A DNA stretch of 47,509 nucleotides from Conidiobolus incongruus B7586 (Eukaryota; Entomophthoromycota; Entomophthoromycetes; Entomophthorales; Conidiobolaceae). The DNA lies in contig JNEM01009958.1 of NCBI GenBank assembly GCA_000697335.1, positions 1 to 47,509 of the forward strand. Direction: 5' to 3'. A model generated the notes under the pieces. The model was given only the letters and a program-made list of their open reading frames with translations, had not been told where the DNA came from and ran no database searches. Positions 13,820 to 25,794 of this stretch are shown piece by piece; positions within the stretch are counted from its first letter, which is position 1, and every line of letters starts with the position of its first letter. The position numbers and the translations under genes are program-made.

Positions 13820-15645
13820 ATTGGGATGTGTGTGTGATAGTAAAAATTTAATAAAATTTTTTTTTAAATTTATGGTCTCCTTCCAATTAAACAAAAAATT
13901 TTTCCCTAATTATATTTTGGCATTTGTTCTCACCATTCTTATTCGCCCTAATTTGGGAAAGTTTGAATTTGTTGCCAATGGGATAAAAGAATTTTCAAGA
14001 TTAGACCAATCATTTTCATTTTCCTTTTTGTTATATCTTTGAAATTTAAAATGATATCTAAAGTGGCTGTAATTATTAAAATCTCAGAACTTAACAGATT
14101 TATTAAGCTGAATGAAATAAAAAAGCAGTAGATATCCATAACTTAATACCAATAAATTTTATAATTTGATATTATTTAAACATTGTATGTATAATCTAAT
14201 GTTCTATGTTTCTGTTAGTATAAAAAACATGAATGGAAAATGCAGTACATAGTTTCCATATAGAGAACCAATTTTAATTGAACATTTTAGCTTTGAAAAA
14301 TTAATTACAATTAAATAATTATTGCTGTTGCTTATTTAAGCGAATGAATATATACTCATATTTTGAAATTTATATATTTTTTTATTTATGTTAAATTGCA
14401 TTTATTCAATAATGATTGATCAATTAGTTAATACATTTTGATACTATAAATTAAACACAATTTGTATCATAATTCGGATTTAAAAATTTTCTGATTATTT
14501 TGGATTTAACTCGAGAAATTTTATAATAAATGAAGAATTATTTTGATTAATAAATGATTAAAGGATAATATTAATCAATTTTTACCACCTAATCAAATTC
14601 TCATTAGGAATATCATTTACTATTCATATAATAATCAAGATATTATTATATCTTTTGTCAATTTATCCAATTTGAAAATTTGTAATTTATCTGTGGCAAT
14701 CTTTTTTTGATCATAAGTATTATTTTTAATATTATGTTCAAAAATTGTTTGATAAACTGATAAAATTATATACTTTTATAGTTATAGATTTATCTGTTAA
14801 AATTAATGATATTTTAAATTAATTGATTTTTGAAGGTTAATACAATATTTCATATTCTTAATTTTATATAATATGAAATTTTGTGATCAAGTGAATCTTT
14901 ACTAAATATTGAATTTTGCACATAATTCTTTAAACAACACCATCGACTTTTTTAGATTTCAAAATATCAATCTTTATCAGTTAATTTTAATTTGAATTGC
15001 CTTATTTTATAATAAGCTTTTTATATTACAATACTAACAACCATAATATCACATATATTTCAATATTTAATATTTATATTCTGTTTACATAATTAAATAA
15101 CTATGTAGAAATTACCATTCACACCATACAATGTCTTGTATAGAATTTGATTAAACTTTACTTGTACATCATCACATTCTTCAATTAACAATACATATCA
15201 TAAACTATGACGTATTGTGCTCATTTAATCTCAATCTCCTAGATAACAATAGCATTATTATATTATTATACATTTCCCATTATTTATGAGGTATAAAATT
15301 AAATAGTGTAACTGATACACTAATAATCTGATATTGATTAATAATCCCAAATTATCCATGATTTGATATTATTAATAATAGAGTGGTATGCTTAGTTAAC
15401 TGAGAATTGTATAACACTAAAACTATTAGATATTTAATACATATAATAGCTGTTTAAGACGCTTAAATAACTTATAATAGATATGCTTGTATTAGATTTT
15501 TTAACATTGTGTATCTTTTGATTTCAATATTAATCTAATTGCAAACACTATTAAACTTTGGTTCAAATATTAGATAAATTCTTTTTAGGAAAATCTTTTT
15601 GAAATCTAACATAAAAATATAATAATTTTTAATCAAAATTTTCAT

Positions 15646-15665
15646 TATATATATATATATATATT
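15646..15665. repeat. TA dinucleotide microsatellite
   Basis: A run of about ten uninterrupted TA units in intergenic DNA. Similar runs occur at 37883-37897, 42198-42219 and 43608-43633. Confidence 0.85.
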
Positions 15666-17438
15666 TGAAAGGTTAAAACATGACTAAACCATACTACTTA
15701 ATATACACTGAGCGATTAAAGTAAATAGCTGTACCAATAACCATAAATTATATTCCCAAACTTTTTGCAACATTTAATTATATATGATTATATTTTACAT
15801 TAGGTAATAATCTTTCAAGATATTATTCAGCAAAACATAATGTTTCACTTATTACAATTATTATTATGGATATTATATTTTGAGAATATTTTCAAATTAA
15901 TGCATTAATATAATTCTTCATTATTTACCATTTCATTACTGGCTTCAATTAAATATATTCATGTTATTAAAGATTCAGTAAGTATGTTCCTTAGCAGTTG
16001 ATCTTCGTATTATATTTATTTAAAAATCGTATAAATATAACTTAACATGGGTTACATTCAAATAAATAGATGGTTTTTTAATGTTACAGAATTGATTTTA
16101 TCAGCTTATTGAAACCGAGTTTAATTACAATCAAAAATTTTAAATATTTATGCTGAGATAGTTATTGAAAAAAATTGAGATAAAATTCAGTCAAGTTTAT
16201 TGTATTTTCCTTTGTATATTTGATTGATTTAAAGTCATATTTGACTAAGTATATCAGATGTAGAGAAGGTTTGAGTTATTTCAAAATAATACTGCAAATC
16301 AACTTGAAAAACAACCAAAACCAGTTTAGAGATATATTTTCAAAAGGCTATTGTTATAACATCTGTGATTAAATTTATGATACACATTAATGAAATTAAA
16401 AATATATTACTTTTAAATATACAAATTTCTTATAATTTGATTGATGATTTTTTCAACTATCAGAAATGATTTAAAATATCCCTACCAAGTGTATTAATAG
16501 ACAAATATATTAATAGCATATTATTAGCAAAAACCGCTCAATTACTATGGGAATTATCATCAAAGATATACCAAGTAATGACATTATAGCCAAACATTTT
16601 ACTAATTATTTTTAAAGTAAATTTTAATATTGAACTTAAACGTTTAATATATGATCATGATTAAATAACTGAATTATTTTTTTTAAAATCAATCATATTC
16701 ATATAATGATACATATCAAAAACTATATGATTTAAATTATGAAAAGGTTGAGAGTTTACGATATTAGAAAATAACAAGATATTTCATTTTTATGATTATC
16801 TTTTGTATCTTTAATATGTTAACAAATCATCACAATTGGAAATTTGATAAATTAGTAATTTGGGTAATTATTAATTAATCGTATTAAATTTTTGTAGTAA
16901 CTTCGTTAAAAATGAATAAAATTAATCATAATTTGATTATTAAATAGAGAAAAAGCAATTAAAACTATATCAAATTTAACATTCGATTATTTTAATCAAT
17001 GTAGTTCGATATTCGATATGATTTAGTTGTATTATTAATAAAATTTGGATAGACTGGATATTTACATAAAAAATTCACTTGATTGTAGGTTTAAGATTAA
17101 TTGTATTATACACAAATTATAATCAGTCATACATGCAATTAATATCAAATCAAATGGTTAGAAATTGGAGTACTGAATATTATTGACTCAACTATGTGAC
17201 AGTTGTTGAGTGAATGCTTGGATTGGGATCAGAGTACAGTTCCAAAAAAGTAGATATGAGAGAATATAATCATTTAAATTAATAATTAAAATTTATTAAC
17301 AAGATATAATTAATAAGCGGGAGTTAGTGATAATTTAATAGGTAATCATAGGGAACTGAGAAAGATAATTAACAAATTGGTTAAAAGGTGGTGTGAAAGA
17401 TTGAATACAAGACTATTGGTACATGTCCTAGAGTGCGT

Positions 17439-17446
17439 TATGTACA
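17439..17446 (-). promoter_or_regulatory. Possible PUF-protein binding site in bHLH 3' UTR
   Basis: Read on the minus strand this is TGTACATA, which fits the UGUAHAUA core bound by Pumilio/PUF proteins. It lies about 250 nt downstream of the bHLH stop codon in a stretch less AT-biased than the rest of the spacer. The site is only eight bases, so chance occurrence is quite possible, and the 3' UTR extent is not known. Confidence 0.25.
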
Positions 17447-17693
17447 GAAGTGATCGCAAGTAGGTTACAGGGAGATAAATGGGATTAGTATGAGTCGAGT
17501 GGTTTGAACTGATAGGTGTTTTAAATTATTTTGAATGAACAAGTGTATTGTTTAAGCGGTGCCCCAACAATCCACTCAACCTTTTAAGAATTAATAACAA
17601 ATTAAAGAAACTATTCCAGAGTCTCTTTAATAAATAATACGATGAATAATAATTACATTTGAGGAAAATTGGTCGGATTATTAACTGGACCGA

Positions 17694-18722
17694 TTATTGT
17701 TGGAGAGAGACAAGTTGCGCATCCGTTGAAATAGGAGTAGGAGCTTCATGATTAATCTCCAAGCATTGACCCTCTACGATTGACTCAAGAGGCATTCCTT
17801 GGTTGGCATGGTGAGCCATGAGGAGCTGGGCAGGGTTAATATTTTGTTGGTACAAGAGAGAGTGAAGGTAACGGATATAATCTACGCTCTGTCTTAGGAT
17901 GGCACCCTTGTTGCACTTATTGCTAGGGATCAAGCCCTGAGGCAAAAGAGTACTAAGCTCTTGAATTTTTTCGTTGATAATATCACGTCTACGACGTTCA
18001 ACAGCATTATGGTTTTCTCTACGACGCTTTTTCTTTTCAAGCATTTGCTGAAGTTTGAGTTTTTCCATTTCGGTCTCGGCTTTAGGAGTGCCATTGGCAA
18101 TTTGATCCTGGGAGTTGGGCGATTTGGTAGAGGATTGATTAAGAGTGGGGGAGGTAGAAGGATCAGAGTGAGGAAGCTGAGAAGATGAAGGTGAATCGAA
18201 GTTGCTGGGTAAGCTCATGCTGTATTGCTGAGCCATTTGCTGTTGAAGAAGAGCCCAGTTAGAAGAGTCTCCGACCATTTGGCCTTCAAAGTAACTGTTA
18301 GATCTAGAGTGACCGGGATGAATGAAGGGGGTTCCTGGTTCGGCGCTGGAAACAGAAAAGCGACGAGATTGATGGTAACTATCCATCATAAATTCTTCTG
18401 AAGTAGGTGAAATCAAATGCTCAAGAGGAGAGTCAGGCATAGACCCATAGGGTTGGAAAGAGTGATGGAAAAGGGGGTTGGCATCTGCCACGTTGCTGGA
18501 CAAAGTGCGCTGTGGCTGGATGGCAATAGGGTTTGACACAGGCATTTGAGGTGTCATCATGTGAGACATATCTGGTTTTAAGGTAAAAGATGATGAAAAA
18601 GAAGAGCCATAAAACTCGCTGGGAGCAGTATTGGCGTGCATCATACTAGGATGCGAAGCGAACATAGCCTGTTCTTGACTATGATCTTGGTGAGGAATAG
18701 CAATAGGAAGAGACACTGTCAT
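17694..18722 (-). CDS. bHLH transcription factor (TFE/USF-like basic region)
   Basis: A single-exon gene encoding 342 residues. The bHLH domain is near residues 231-292: a basic cluster (KKRRRENHNAVERRRR), helix 1 (DIINEKIQELSTLLP), a loop, and helix 2 (KGAILRQSVDYIRYLHSLL). The basic region has H238, E242 and R245/R246 in the H-x3-E-x2-R arrangement that contacts CACGTG-type E-boxes. The NHN(A)VERRRR sequence is closest in type to MiT/TFE and USF proteins. The N-terminal 200 residues are Ser/Pro/Met/His-rich and probably form an activation region, with no other domain recognised. No clear leucine zipper follows helix 2, although a Gln/Leu stretch continues for about 15 residues. The location is presumably nuclear and the targets are unknown. 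A CTTTATAA box lies about 110 nt upstream of the ATG on the minus strand. Confidence 0.88.
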   Translation of the reverse strand: MTVSLPIAIPHQDHSQEQAMFASHPSMMHANTAPSEFYGSSFSSSFTLKPDMSHMMTPQMPVSNPIAIQPQRTLSSNVADANPLFHHSFQPYGSMPDSPLEHLISPTSEEFMMDSYHQSRRFSVSSAEPGTPFIHPGHSRSNSYFEGQMVGDSSNWALLQQQMAQQYSMSLPSNFDSPSSSQLPHSDPSTSPTLNQSSTKSPNSQDQIANGTPKAETEMEKLKLQQMLEKKKRRRENHNAVERRRRDIINEKIQELSTLLPQGLIPSNKCNKGAILRQSVDYIRYLHSLLYQQNINPAQLLMAHHANQGMPLESIVEGQCLEINHEAPTPISTDAQLVSLQQ

Positions 18723-21700
18723 TGTATAAAATAGGTAAAAAAAAATTAAATATTAAAAACTAAACAAATAATTGAGATTCAATTCTCCTATTGAAAAAAA
18801 CTGGCCTAAAGAGCTGGAATAAGACGTGCTTATAAAGGTACGCCACAGCCTAGTGAATGTAGGAATAAATAGGAAAACTTTTTATGATCTGGTTAAAAAA
18901 AGACAGAAACCTGTTGTAAAATGGGTTTAATATAAATATTTCTATTTTTGAGAATAGAATTACCTATTAATATTCACAGTAGCCAATCAACTTCCTAGAA
19001 TCGGAATCCAGTGTGAAAATTCTCATCATCATACCTTTTCAATCTACCTAATTCTTATCAAATAGCGACATATTATCAGAAAAAATATGCCAACATTGAA
19101 GTTGGGTAAAACTGAGTGGATGATTTTAGCAATTGGTGTAATGGGAAAGGTTGATCTAGAGCTTTTGGATATTATTGCGTAACTGTATTTTGATTCAATC
19201 AATATAATACTCCATATCAAGAATATTTAAATCCGAATGACCAATCAGGGATGCGAATTCAATTCCGTATATAGTAACCAGAATTCATCCCTCTATTTGA
19301 AAAAGACTTAAGTGATAACATCCACCATTGATAACCAATAAAAAGGTATTAAACTTTCTAAAATCAATGATTTTCTAATACTTATTTAATAAAGATTTAA
19401 CCGATAATATAAAATGAAAAATATGCTATTAATACTTTTCTACATAACGCTTATTTCATAAATATCCCTAAAAAACAAATTGACTATACCAGTATTTATC
19501 CATAACATACTAATTATTTACTGATCTCCAATTAATACAAATTGGATCATAGTTTAAACTAGCTATAGCACAAAATAAATTATTCATGTTATACCCAGTT
19601 TTCAATCCTTGTAAAAGGTAAAGACCCTGAATTTCTAAGATCATCCAATATATCGGGGAAGATTTAACTACTAATATTCGTTCTACTGTCTGATAAATAT
19701 CCACTATACTTTTTGTACTCTGTTTAAACATCCACTTCTTATACCATGCTTTATTAAATTGATATCTATCAATCTATGTATCATACCTGTTACTTATTAA
19801 TATTGAATATTATGGACTTTAAAGGTATAAAATAGGAACAAATGAGTTATTAATAAGAGAAAGTTAATAGTTATTTTAAATTCATTGTTCTATTACATTT
19901 GTTATACATCAAGCGGAATATCATCCACTTGACCAATTCATCAACTCATCAACTGGGTCTAAAAACTCGGCAAGTATATACTTATATAGCGATTGGCTAT
20001 CCCTATAATCACAAGATCACCACACTTCATATTATTTATAATTGTTTATGGTTTCATAAACTGTTTGATTTCATTTATATTCCCCAAGTTTGAGTTAAAT
20101 CGGGTAATATAGATTACTTGAAAAATGTGTTATTCATTGCATTTATATCGAGTTTAAAATTATGATAATCGGCAAGTTTCAATTTATCAGTGCTAGTTAA
20201 GTGCCATGCTGTTTTGCATAGACAATATATTTAGTACTGTTAATATGCTACTACTGCTCATTTTGCCATAGTATTAAAAGGGGCTAGACTTTATCAAATT
20301 TGAAGATTTCTGTGTTAAATCAAATATTAGGCTGATAATTAGATCTCCTGTCTACGGGATATATAATTTATTATTAATTTTATCATAAAATACTATCCAT
20401 CTAATTCGTATCCAATATTAATTAAATTTAATTATATCAATTCTTATTGAATTATTTATAAACATCGCTAAAATATAGTTATGAATATTAGTTCATAATA
20501 GAGCTGATTCTTTTTAAAGATGAATTAAAGTTTATGATTGAAGATGATAAGGTAAAAAAGGAATGATTTCAAGAGTGAAGGAAGTAGCCAATTTAGTACT
20601 TACACTACATCATCAGGTAATGAGTAAAACAAATTTATAACTAATATGTCAACTCAGAATATTTTAATTTCGTTAGAATAATAATTTTCTGTATAACACT
20701 CAGAGGATATCGGAGTTGGATTAATTTAGGCAGATTAGAAATTAAGAAAATTTATTGGTCAATTATAACCAAATATAACTTGTATATAATTTTTCATATT
20801 GTAATGGGAAAATTATTATAAAAAAATTCTATTTTAATTTCTGGCTGCATTTCTAATTGCGTATGTTATCCCTAAATAATTCACCTATCAGTAAAGTCCA
20901 TCTATAAAACAAATCTTTATTTTCTCAAGATTTTTATTAAATTAATTTTAAGTAATATTTGTAATATCGCTTTTTATTCACCAAATAGACAGCTATTAGG
21001 ATAATTAAATTAATAATTGTCGCAATTTGATTTTCTCTAGAAATATAAAATAATTTGAAAGGATATGACTTACTAATTAAGTAATCCCAACTACTTAAGA
21101 AAATTAGAGAATATAAACATATTGGGATTGATTTATTTATTTTCCACTAATATTAAAAATAACTCTTTGTATGAAAATTAAAAATAATTTAACCAATGAT
21201 TATCTATACAAATCTCAGAGTTGAATATTAATTTATCCTTTTATAAAGTTGGCCAACTTGTGATAAAATTCGTTCCTAATTTGATCTATTTTGATATCGT
21301 ATTATTAAGTCGCATTTTATACAATTCATCAGTTATTAAATATAAATAGGGAAATTAGCTTGATTGTAAATGATCAATGTTTTTAAATCCCAGGTTGGTT
21401 CAGAACATCCTGATTTAGATAGCAAATATTTTTAAATACTCTAGATATTAATTAAAATTAATTACTATCATATTTGGTGTATTTTGAAATTGATATATCA
21501 GACAATGTCTCTATTGGATAACCTGTTTTTTATAACAACTTTGCAATAATCATTATGCTAAATTTGGGCTTTGAATGAAGTGAATAGCTGTGATATGGTT
21601 GTACACTTTAACTATATTTAAAAGTTTTCATTCTATTTAGATAAATTTAATCACAATGGTTTAAGGATGGTTTATTGAAATAACTAAGAGTTACTTTTAC

Positions 21701-22214
21701 AAATTAACATACATTTGCATAATTAATCTTAATATTTTTGGATGCAAAAACCTTAATTTCAGTGGATCTCTTCTCCGACATTTCTTTAAAATGAAATCAT
21801 ATTAAACCAACACACTCTAAAATACTTCAATTTAAACAATTACAAGTTTATTTGGTATTTAACAAATAAAAATATAGCTATATTAAGCTTGAATTTTACG
21901 TTAAAAATGATGGATTAAATGCTATTTACTCCTATAATACGTATAACAGTCATGCTTTTTCAAATTGATTATACATTCCATATTTGGAATATTTGAAAAA
22001 ATTAATCAAATTGACTGGTAATATGGGAATATCTTAATATGGTAATTTCACACCGCACATTATGAATAATAAATTGGGAGTAGTGGAAGATATAGTAAAT
22101 GGCAATCACTAAAACAAATGATATATCCAATGTCAGTGTTATATAAATTTATTAAATGGTTATGAATATGATTAAGTTCGAACTAAATAGTTTAAAATTT
22201 TTGTAAATAAACAA
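18723..22214. other. AT-rich intergenic spacer with weak small-ORF signals only
   Basis: Apart from the bHLH promoter at the left end, no gene can be supported. A 31-codon frame at 19087-19182 and a coding-like patch with a good 5' splice site near 20560-20625 are treated as findings. Other frames at 19510-19731 (minus) and 19899-20093 (plus) show no domain, and their codon use looks like random AT-rich DNA. Confidence 0.5.
18829..18836 (-). promoter_or_regulatory. Possible TATA box of the bHLH gene
   Basis: On the minus strand the sequence reads CTTTATAAG, about 110 nt upstream of the ATG at 18722. TATA-like strings are common in DNA this AT-rich, but this one sits in a locally less AT-biased stretch. 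Confidence 0.35.
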
Positions 22215-22682
22215 TTAAGGATTAAATATATATTTACAATTAGAGTGGTTAATATCACCGATTATTTCATAGTTGACATTATTCAATACCCCTGTACCAT
22301 CAATTGAACTAGGATTTAATTTTTGCATATATTCTATCGATATTTCAACACCTGGACTAGTTTTTATATCAGCAATAATCACATCAACCCAAGTGTCATT
22401 TAGTTGAATTCGAATACAGTCACCACAATTCAGGTTGGAATCTGGTCCAGCTGCTGCAACCCCTTGAAATTGTTTAATATTTTCAGCCATCAACTTAGTA
22501 TTATATGATGCACACGCTAATGGATATGTACTAAATAATTCAATGGAATTGGATCTTGTCATGACTCCCGTATAATCATGTGATTTTAAACTAGTGATCT
22601 TTGGGCTCAATGCATTTTCATCATTGGAAGGAGACGATGATATTAATTGCAGTATTATAAACCAATATATTATCAATACCAT
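22215..22682 (-). CDS. Secreted double-psi beta-barrel (barwin/expansin-like) protein
   Basis: A single-exon gene encoding 155 residues. Residues 1-17 form a hydrophobic signal peptide (MVLIIYWFIILQLISS), followed by a short polar linker. The rest resembles a six-stranded double-psi beta-barrel as in barwin, RlpA and the expansin N-terminal domain: AC near 57, then GVAAAGPDSNLNCGDCIRIQ, then a WVDVIIADIK strand whose Asp is in the place of the conserved barrel aspartate, and a closing GVLNNVNYEII strand. Several cysteines (AC, NCGDC, and the C-terminal NCKY) could form disulfides. There is no expansin carbohydrate-binding C-terminal domain, so it belongs with small single-domain fungal barwin-like proteins found in walls or secreted during host contact. 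Whether it cuts or only loosens polysaccharide cannot be told. Assignment to the fold is fairly confident, function is not. Confidence 0.7.
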   Translation of the reverse strand: MVLIIYWFIILQLISSSPSNDENALSPKITSLKSHDYTGVMTRSNSIELFSTYPLACASYNTKLMAENIKQFQGVAAAGPDSNLNCGDCIRIQLNDTWVDVIIADIKTSPGVEISIEYMQKLNPSSIDGTGVLNNVNYEIIGDINHSNCKYIFNP

Positions 22683-24095
22683 TTGAATATTTTTTAATTC
22701 GATTTTTCAACATTAATCATTAATTTATATGTCTCTAATAAATTATTTTTTGTTTTATAATCAAAACAAATGTACAATTGATCAACAAAACTGACTGCAC
22801 CCACGTGATATAATATGAACAATTACTAGATTTAATTGGTCTACTTAAAATTAATCAAATAATTTGAGATATTTGATATTCAATTCAAATATCACGAAAT
22901 CCACTCTAATATAAAAATTTTCAACAAATACCTTAATTTTGAAACAACTTTAAATAGAAATAACGATTAATAAATGAATCAACCATTAATATAACCTTAA
23001 ATGTATAAAATTTTACAATAAGATATTTATCATCCATAAAACAAGCTTTTCATATATCAATATCTGATCAATTATTAACAAAAATCTTAATCTTGATAAC
23101 AGATATTAAAGATCAAATGTAATATGTTCAAATATCAAATTAGGTATAATTCACCTTAAAAACGAACAAAATCTAGTTCAATAACACAATATTCATCCTT
23201 TATTTTAATTAAACTTAATATAAAAGTAGGTTAGTTCAATTATTAAAATAAAAATTTATTAAAAATTTTTCCTTGTATTCTTTTTAGTTAAATAATATAA
23301 TAATATTTATGTTTATGTTTATATTTATATTTTAATAGAATTATTAATTTTTAATTATTAATGAATAATTTTTTAGAATAATAATTAATTCATAAATATA
23401 TTTATTTGGTTTGATTAAATCATTAATAGTTGAATTGATTATTTATTTTTTTTAATAAGCTATGACAGTGGCGTATTATGTAGGATAAGTGAAGTATTTT
23501 CCCTTATGGTAATCTAAATTGCAGTATTTAGTATTTTAATCGGTAATTTCTTATTAAATATTGTATTATAAATTTTACAAATCAGACGATCCATCTATTA
23601 TTAAACTTTGAAAATTTTATTATTATATCATTGATTTCAACTTAGATTAGATTGAAGACTCAATTAATTGCGGATGTTTTGAATAGTTGATGGATATAAT
23701 CTCAAATATTATTGAAGAAAAAATTTAGATTTAAATATCTTATCAATATTAAATAATTACTAATAATATCAAACCAGTTCAAAATATTTGATTAAAGTAA
23801 AAATTTTCAGATAGTTTAATGATGCGTTTATAAAATTTAATTTTTACTTTTTTAATTGGATCATTTGACTTCACCTTCCAAATCATTAATTACTGATTAA
23901 TCAAAATAATTTGAAAAGATTCTAATCAATCTATACTTGGAAATGATTTCATCATTGAGCATATTTCAAAATTTATGTGACCCATAAATTTTATTTTAAA
24001 GTGGTACAATAAATAAAGAGTGATGAAATCTTGTTATTTTCAATTTATTGATTAATCCAGATTTATTACCCAAAAATTACTATCAATAATTAAAA
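22683..24095. other. AT-rich spacer between divergent genes
   Basis: This gap separates the minus-strand barrel gene from the plus-strand epimerase gene and so must contain both promoters. No open frame or structured repeat was seen. An A/T-only stretch runs through about 23230-23460. Confidence 0.5.
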
Positions 24096-25094
24096 ATGCC
24101 TCAAGCTAAAATTGCTCCCTCAGTATTATCCGGGGACTTCGCCAATTTGGCTACCGAAGTTAACAGAATGTTGGAATTGGGAGCTGATTACCTTCATATG
24201 GGTAAGTTTGAGTGACTCGTTTATAAAATTTGTGAATTCAATGATTCATTTTAATTTTTAGATGTTATGGATGGGTAAACTATCGAATTTCACTTGCACT
24301 AAAGCTTTTAGTTATTTACAGCTTCACTTTAGTCATTTCGTCCCCAATTTGACAATGGGTGCTCCTGTTATCAAGAGTTTGAGACCTCATACAAATGCAT
24401 TTTTAGGTAATTTTATTGATTATTATAATATATAATAATTAATATTCTCATTAAATAGATTGTCATTTAATGGTTTCTAATCCTGAGCAGGTAATATTCG
24501 AATTCTGATCCACTATGCTCATATATCAGACCCTTTTTAACAAATATCACTAATCTACCATCAAAATCAAAAACTAATAATGTTAATTTTAATATTAGTG
24601 GATTGATGATTTTGCTAAGGCTGGAGCTGATATGTTCACTTTTCACTTAGAAGCAGTTGGTAAATACCATTACTCACTCTAATTAAAGTTTGATTTGATC
24701 CACTCACTTAATTTAACTAGAGGATCCTGCCAAAGTAGTAGAAAAGATCCACAAAGCTGGTATGAAGGCTGGTATTGCCATCAAGCCCAAAACTTCTGCT
24801 GAAAGCTTTTTGCCTTATGCTGATATCGTTGATATGGTCTTGGTTATGACTGTTGAGCCCGGATTCGGTGGTCAATCCTTCATGGTTGATTGTATTGACA
24901 AAGTCAGAATCATCCGTCAAAAGTACCCTGAACTGGACATTCAAGTCGATGGTGGTTTAGCTCTCGATACCATTGAAATTGCTGCTGAAGCAGGTGCCAA
25001 CGTCATTGTTGCTGGTACTTCTATCTTCAAAGCTGAAGATCCTAAATTCGTCATTACCAAATTCAAGGAAGTTGTCAACAAGCACAACCAATAA
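24096..25094 (+). CDS. RPE1: Ribulose-phosphate 3-epimerase
   Basis: Six exons, 24096-24201, 24262-24274, 24333-24406, 24459-24490, 24599-24659 and 24721-25094, total 660 nt and 219 residues, the usual family length. The enzyme interconverts ribulose-5-phosphate and xylulose-5-phosphate in the non-oxidative pentose phosphate pathway in the cytosol. The sequence starts with KIAPSVLSGDFANL, the family's first beta strand. Metal-binding residues expected for this TIM barrel are present: H34, D36 (in DVMDG), H67 (in CHLMV) and D172 (in VDGGL). The phosphate-binding loop MTVEPGFGGQ and a terminal VAGTSIF strand are also there. Exon 2 is only 13 nt and carries most of the DVMDG catalytic motif, and all exon phases agree. 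The gene converges with the dipeptidyl-peptidase gene. Confidence 0.93.
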
Positions 25095-25794
25095 AATTTG
25101 ATCCTGGGTATACTATCAATAAAATTATTAATATAATCATTTCAATTATATATTATTTATACTATCTACAATTAAATATAGTTTACAATCTTTATTATAT
25201 TTCCACATTCAATCTTTAATGACAAAAATTTTGTAATATCAATATTTTTGATGTACAACTAAATTATCATTTGTTTGGTGATTAGACTTAGCAATTTTAA
25301 ATATTAGATTTAAAAACTTTGATCAAAGCTATAATGACTTTGATCTTGAAATATAACAATATATTAATTATTAATCATTTTGTAATTTTTAAATCATTAT
25401 TTTTGACTTGATTTATTTAAATTTTACGTCATCTTCCAACATTATATCAATTCTAAATATAGCTTTAGAGTTCATGGATTATTCTCTTAAAGACCACTTA
25501 AAAAAGTTTTTTTTTAAATTTAAAACTATCGGTAGTCTACAATTTGATTATGTGTAAATATTATCTGTCTATGGAAAAAATATTTTACATACAATTTATA
25601 AGTTAGGAAGTTGTTTTAGTGATCGAAAATTTATTATCAAATTGAATTTTATCCAATTAAAATCATTTCATCAATAAATTTTGATTAAAATAAACAAACA
25701 GATATAAGTTGACAGTGAATAAGTAATAAAATAAATAAGTTTTATTAGTTGTAAAGGTATTAATTAAAACAATTAAGTTAGATTTTTAGGGTAA
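25095..25794. other. Intergenic spacer between convergent genes
   Basis: This AT-rich DNA lies between the 3' ends of the epimerase and dipeptidyl-peptidase genes and should contain both polyadenylation regions (for example the ATAAA-rich stretch near 25720-25740 for the minus-strand gene). Nothing else was recognised. Confidence 0.5.

Larger units (their letters stand above)
13820..17693. other. AT-rich intergenic spacer; distal part likely bHLH 3' UTR
   Basis: From 13820 to about 17150 the DNA is A/T-dominated with no convincing gene. Short frames at 13821-14042 and 13948-14139 lack any recognisable domain. A TA run lies at 15646-15665. From about 17170 to 17640 the base composition is visibly less AT-biased, with a short inverted pair (ACTCAAC/GTTGAGT) near 17188-17212. 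This part is downstream of the bHLH stop codon on the minus strand, so it may be a long 3' UTR or an unannotated RNA. Confidence 0.5.

Noticed and set aside
13821-14139. Two overlapping frames of 63-73 codons on opposite strands
   Set aside because: They are Phe/Ile/Leu-rich frames expected from A/T runs, and one overlaps the 5' flank of the GLTSCR1-domain gene.
19510-20093. Two frames of 64-73 codons in the spacer right of the bHLH gene
   Set aside because: No recognisable domain, no splice or promoter context, and composition like random AT-rich DNA.
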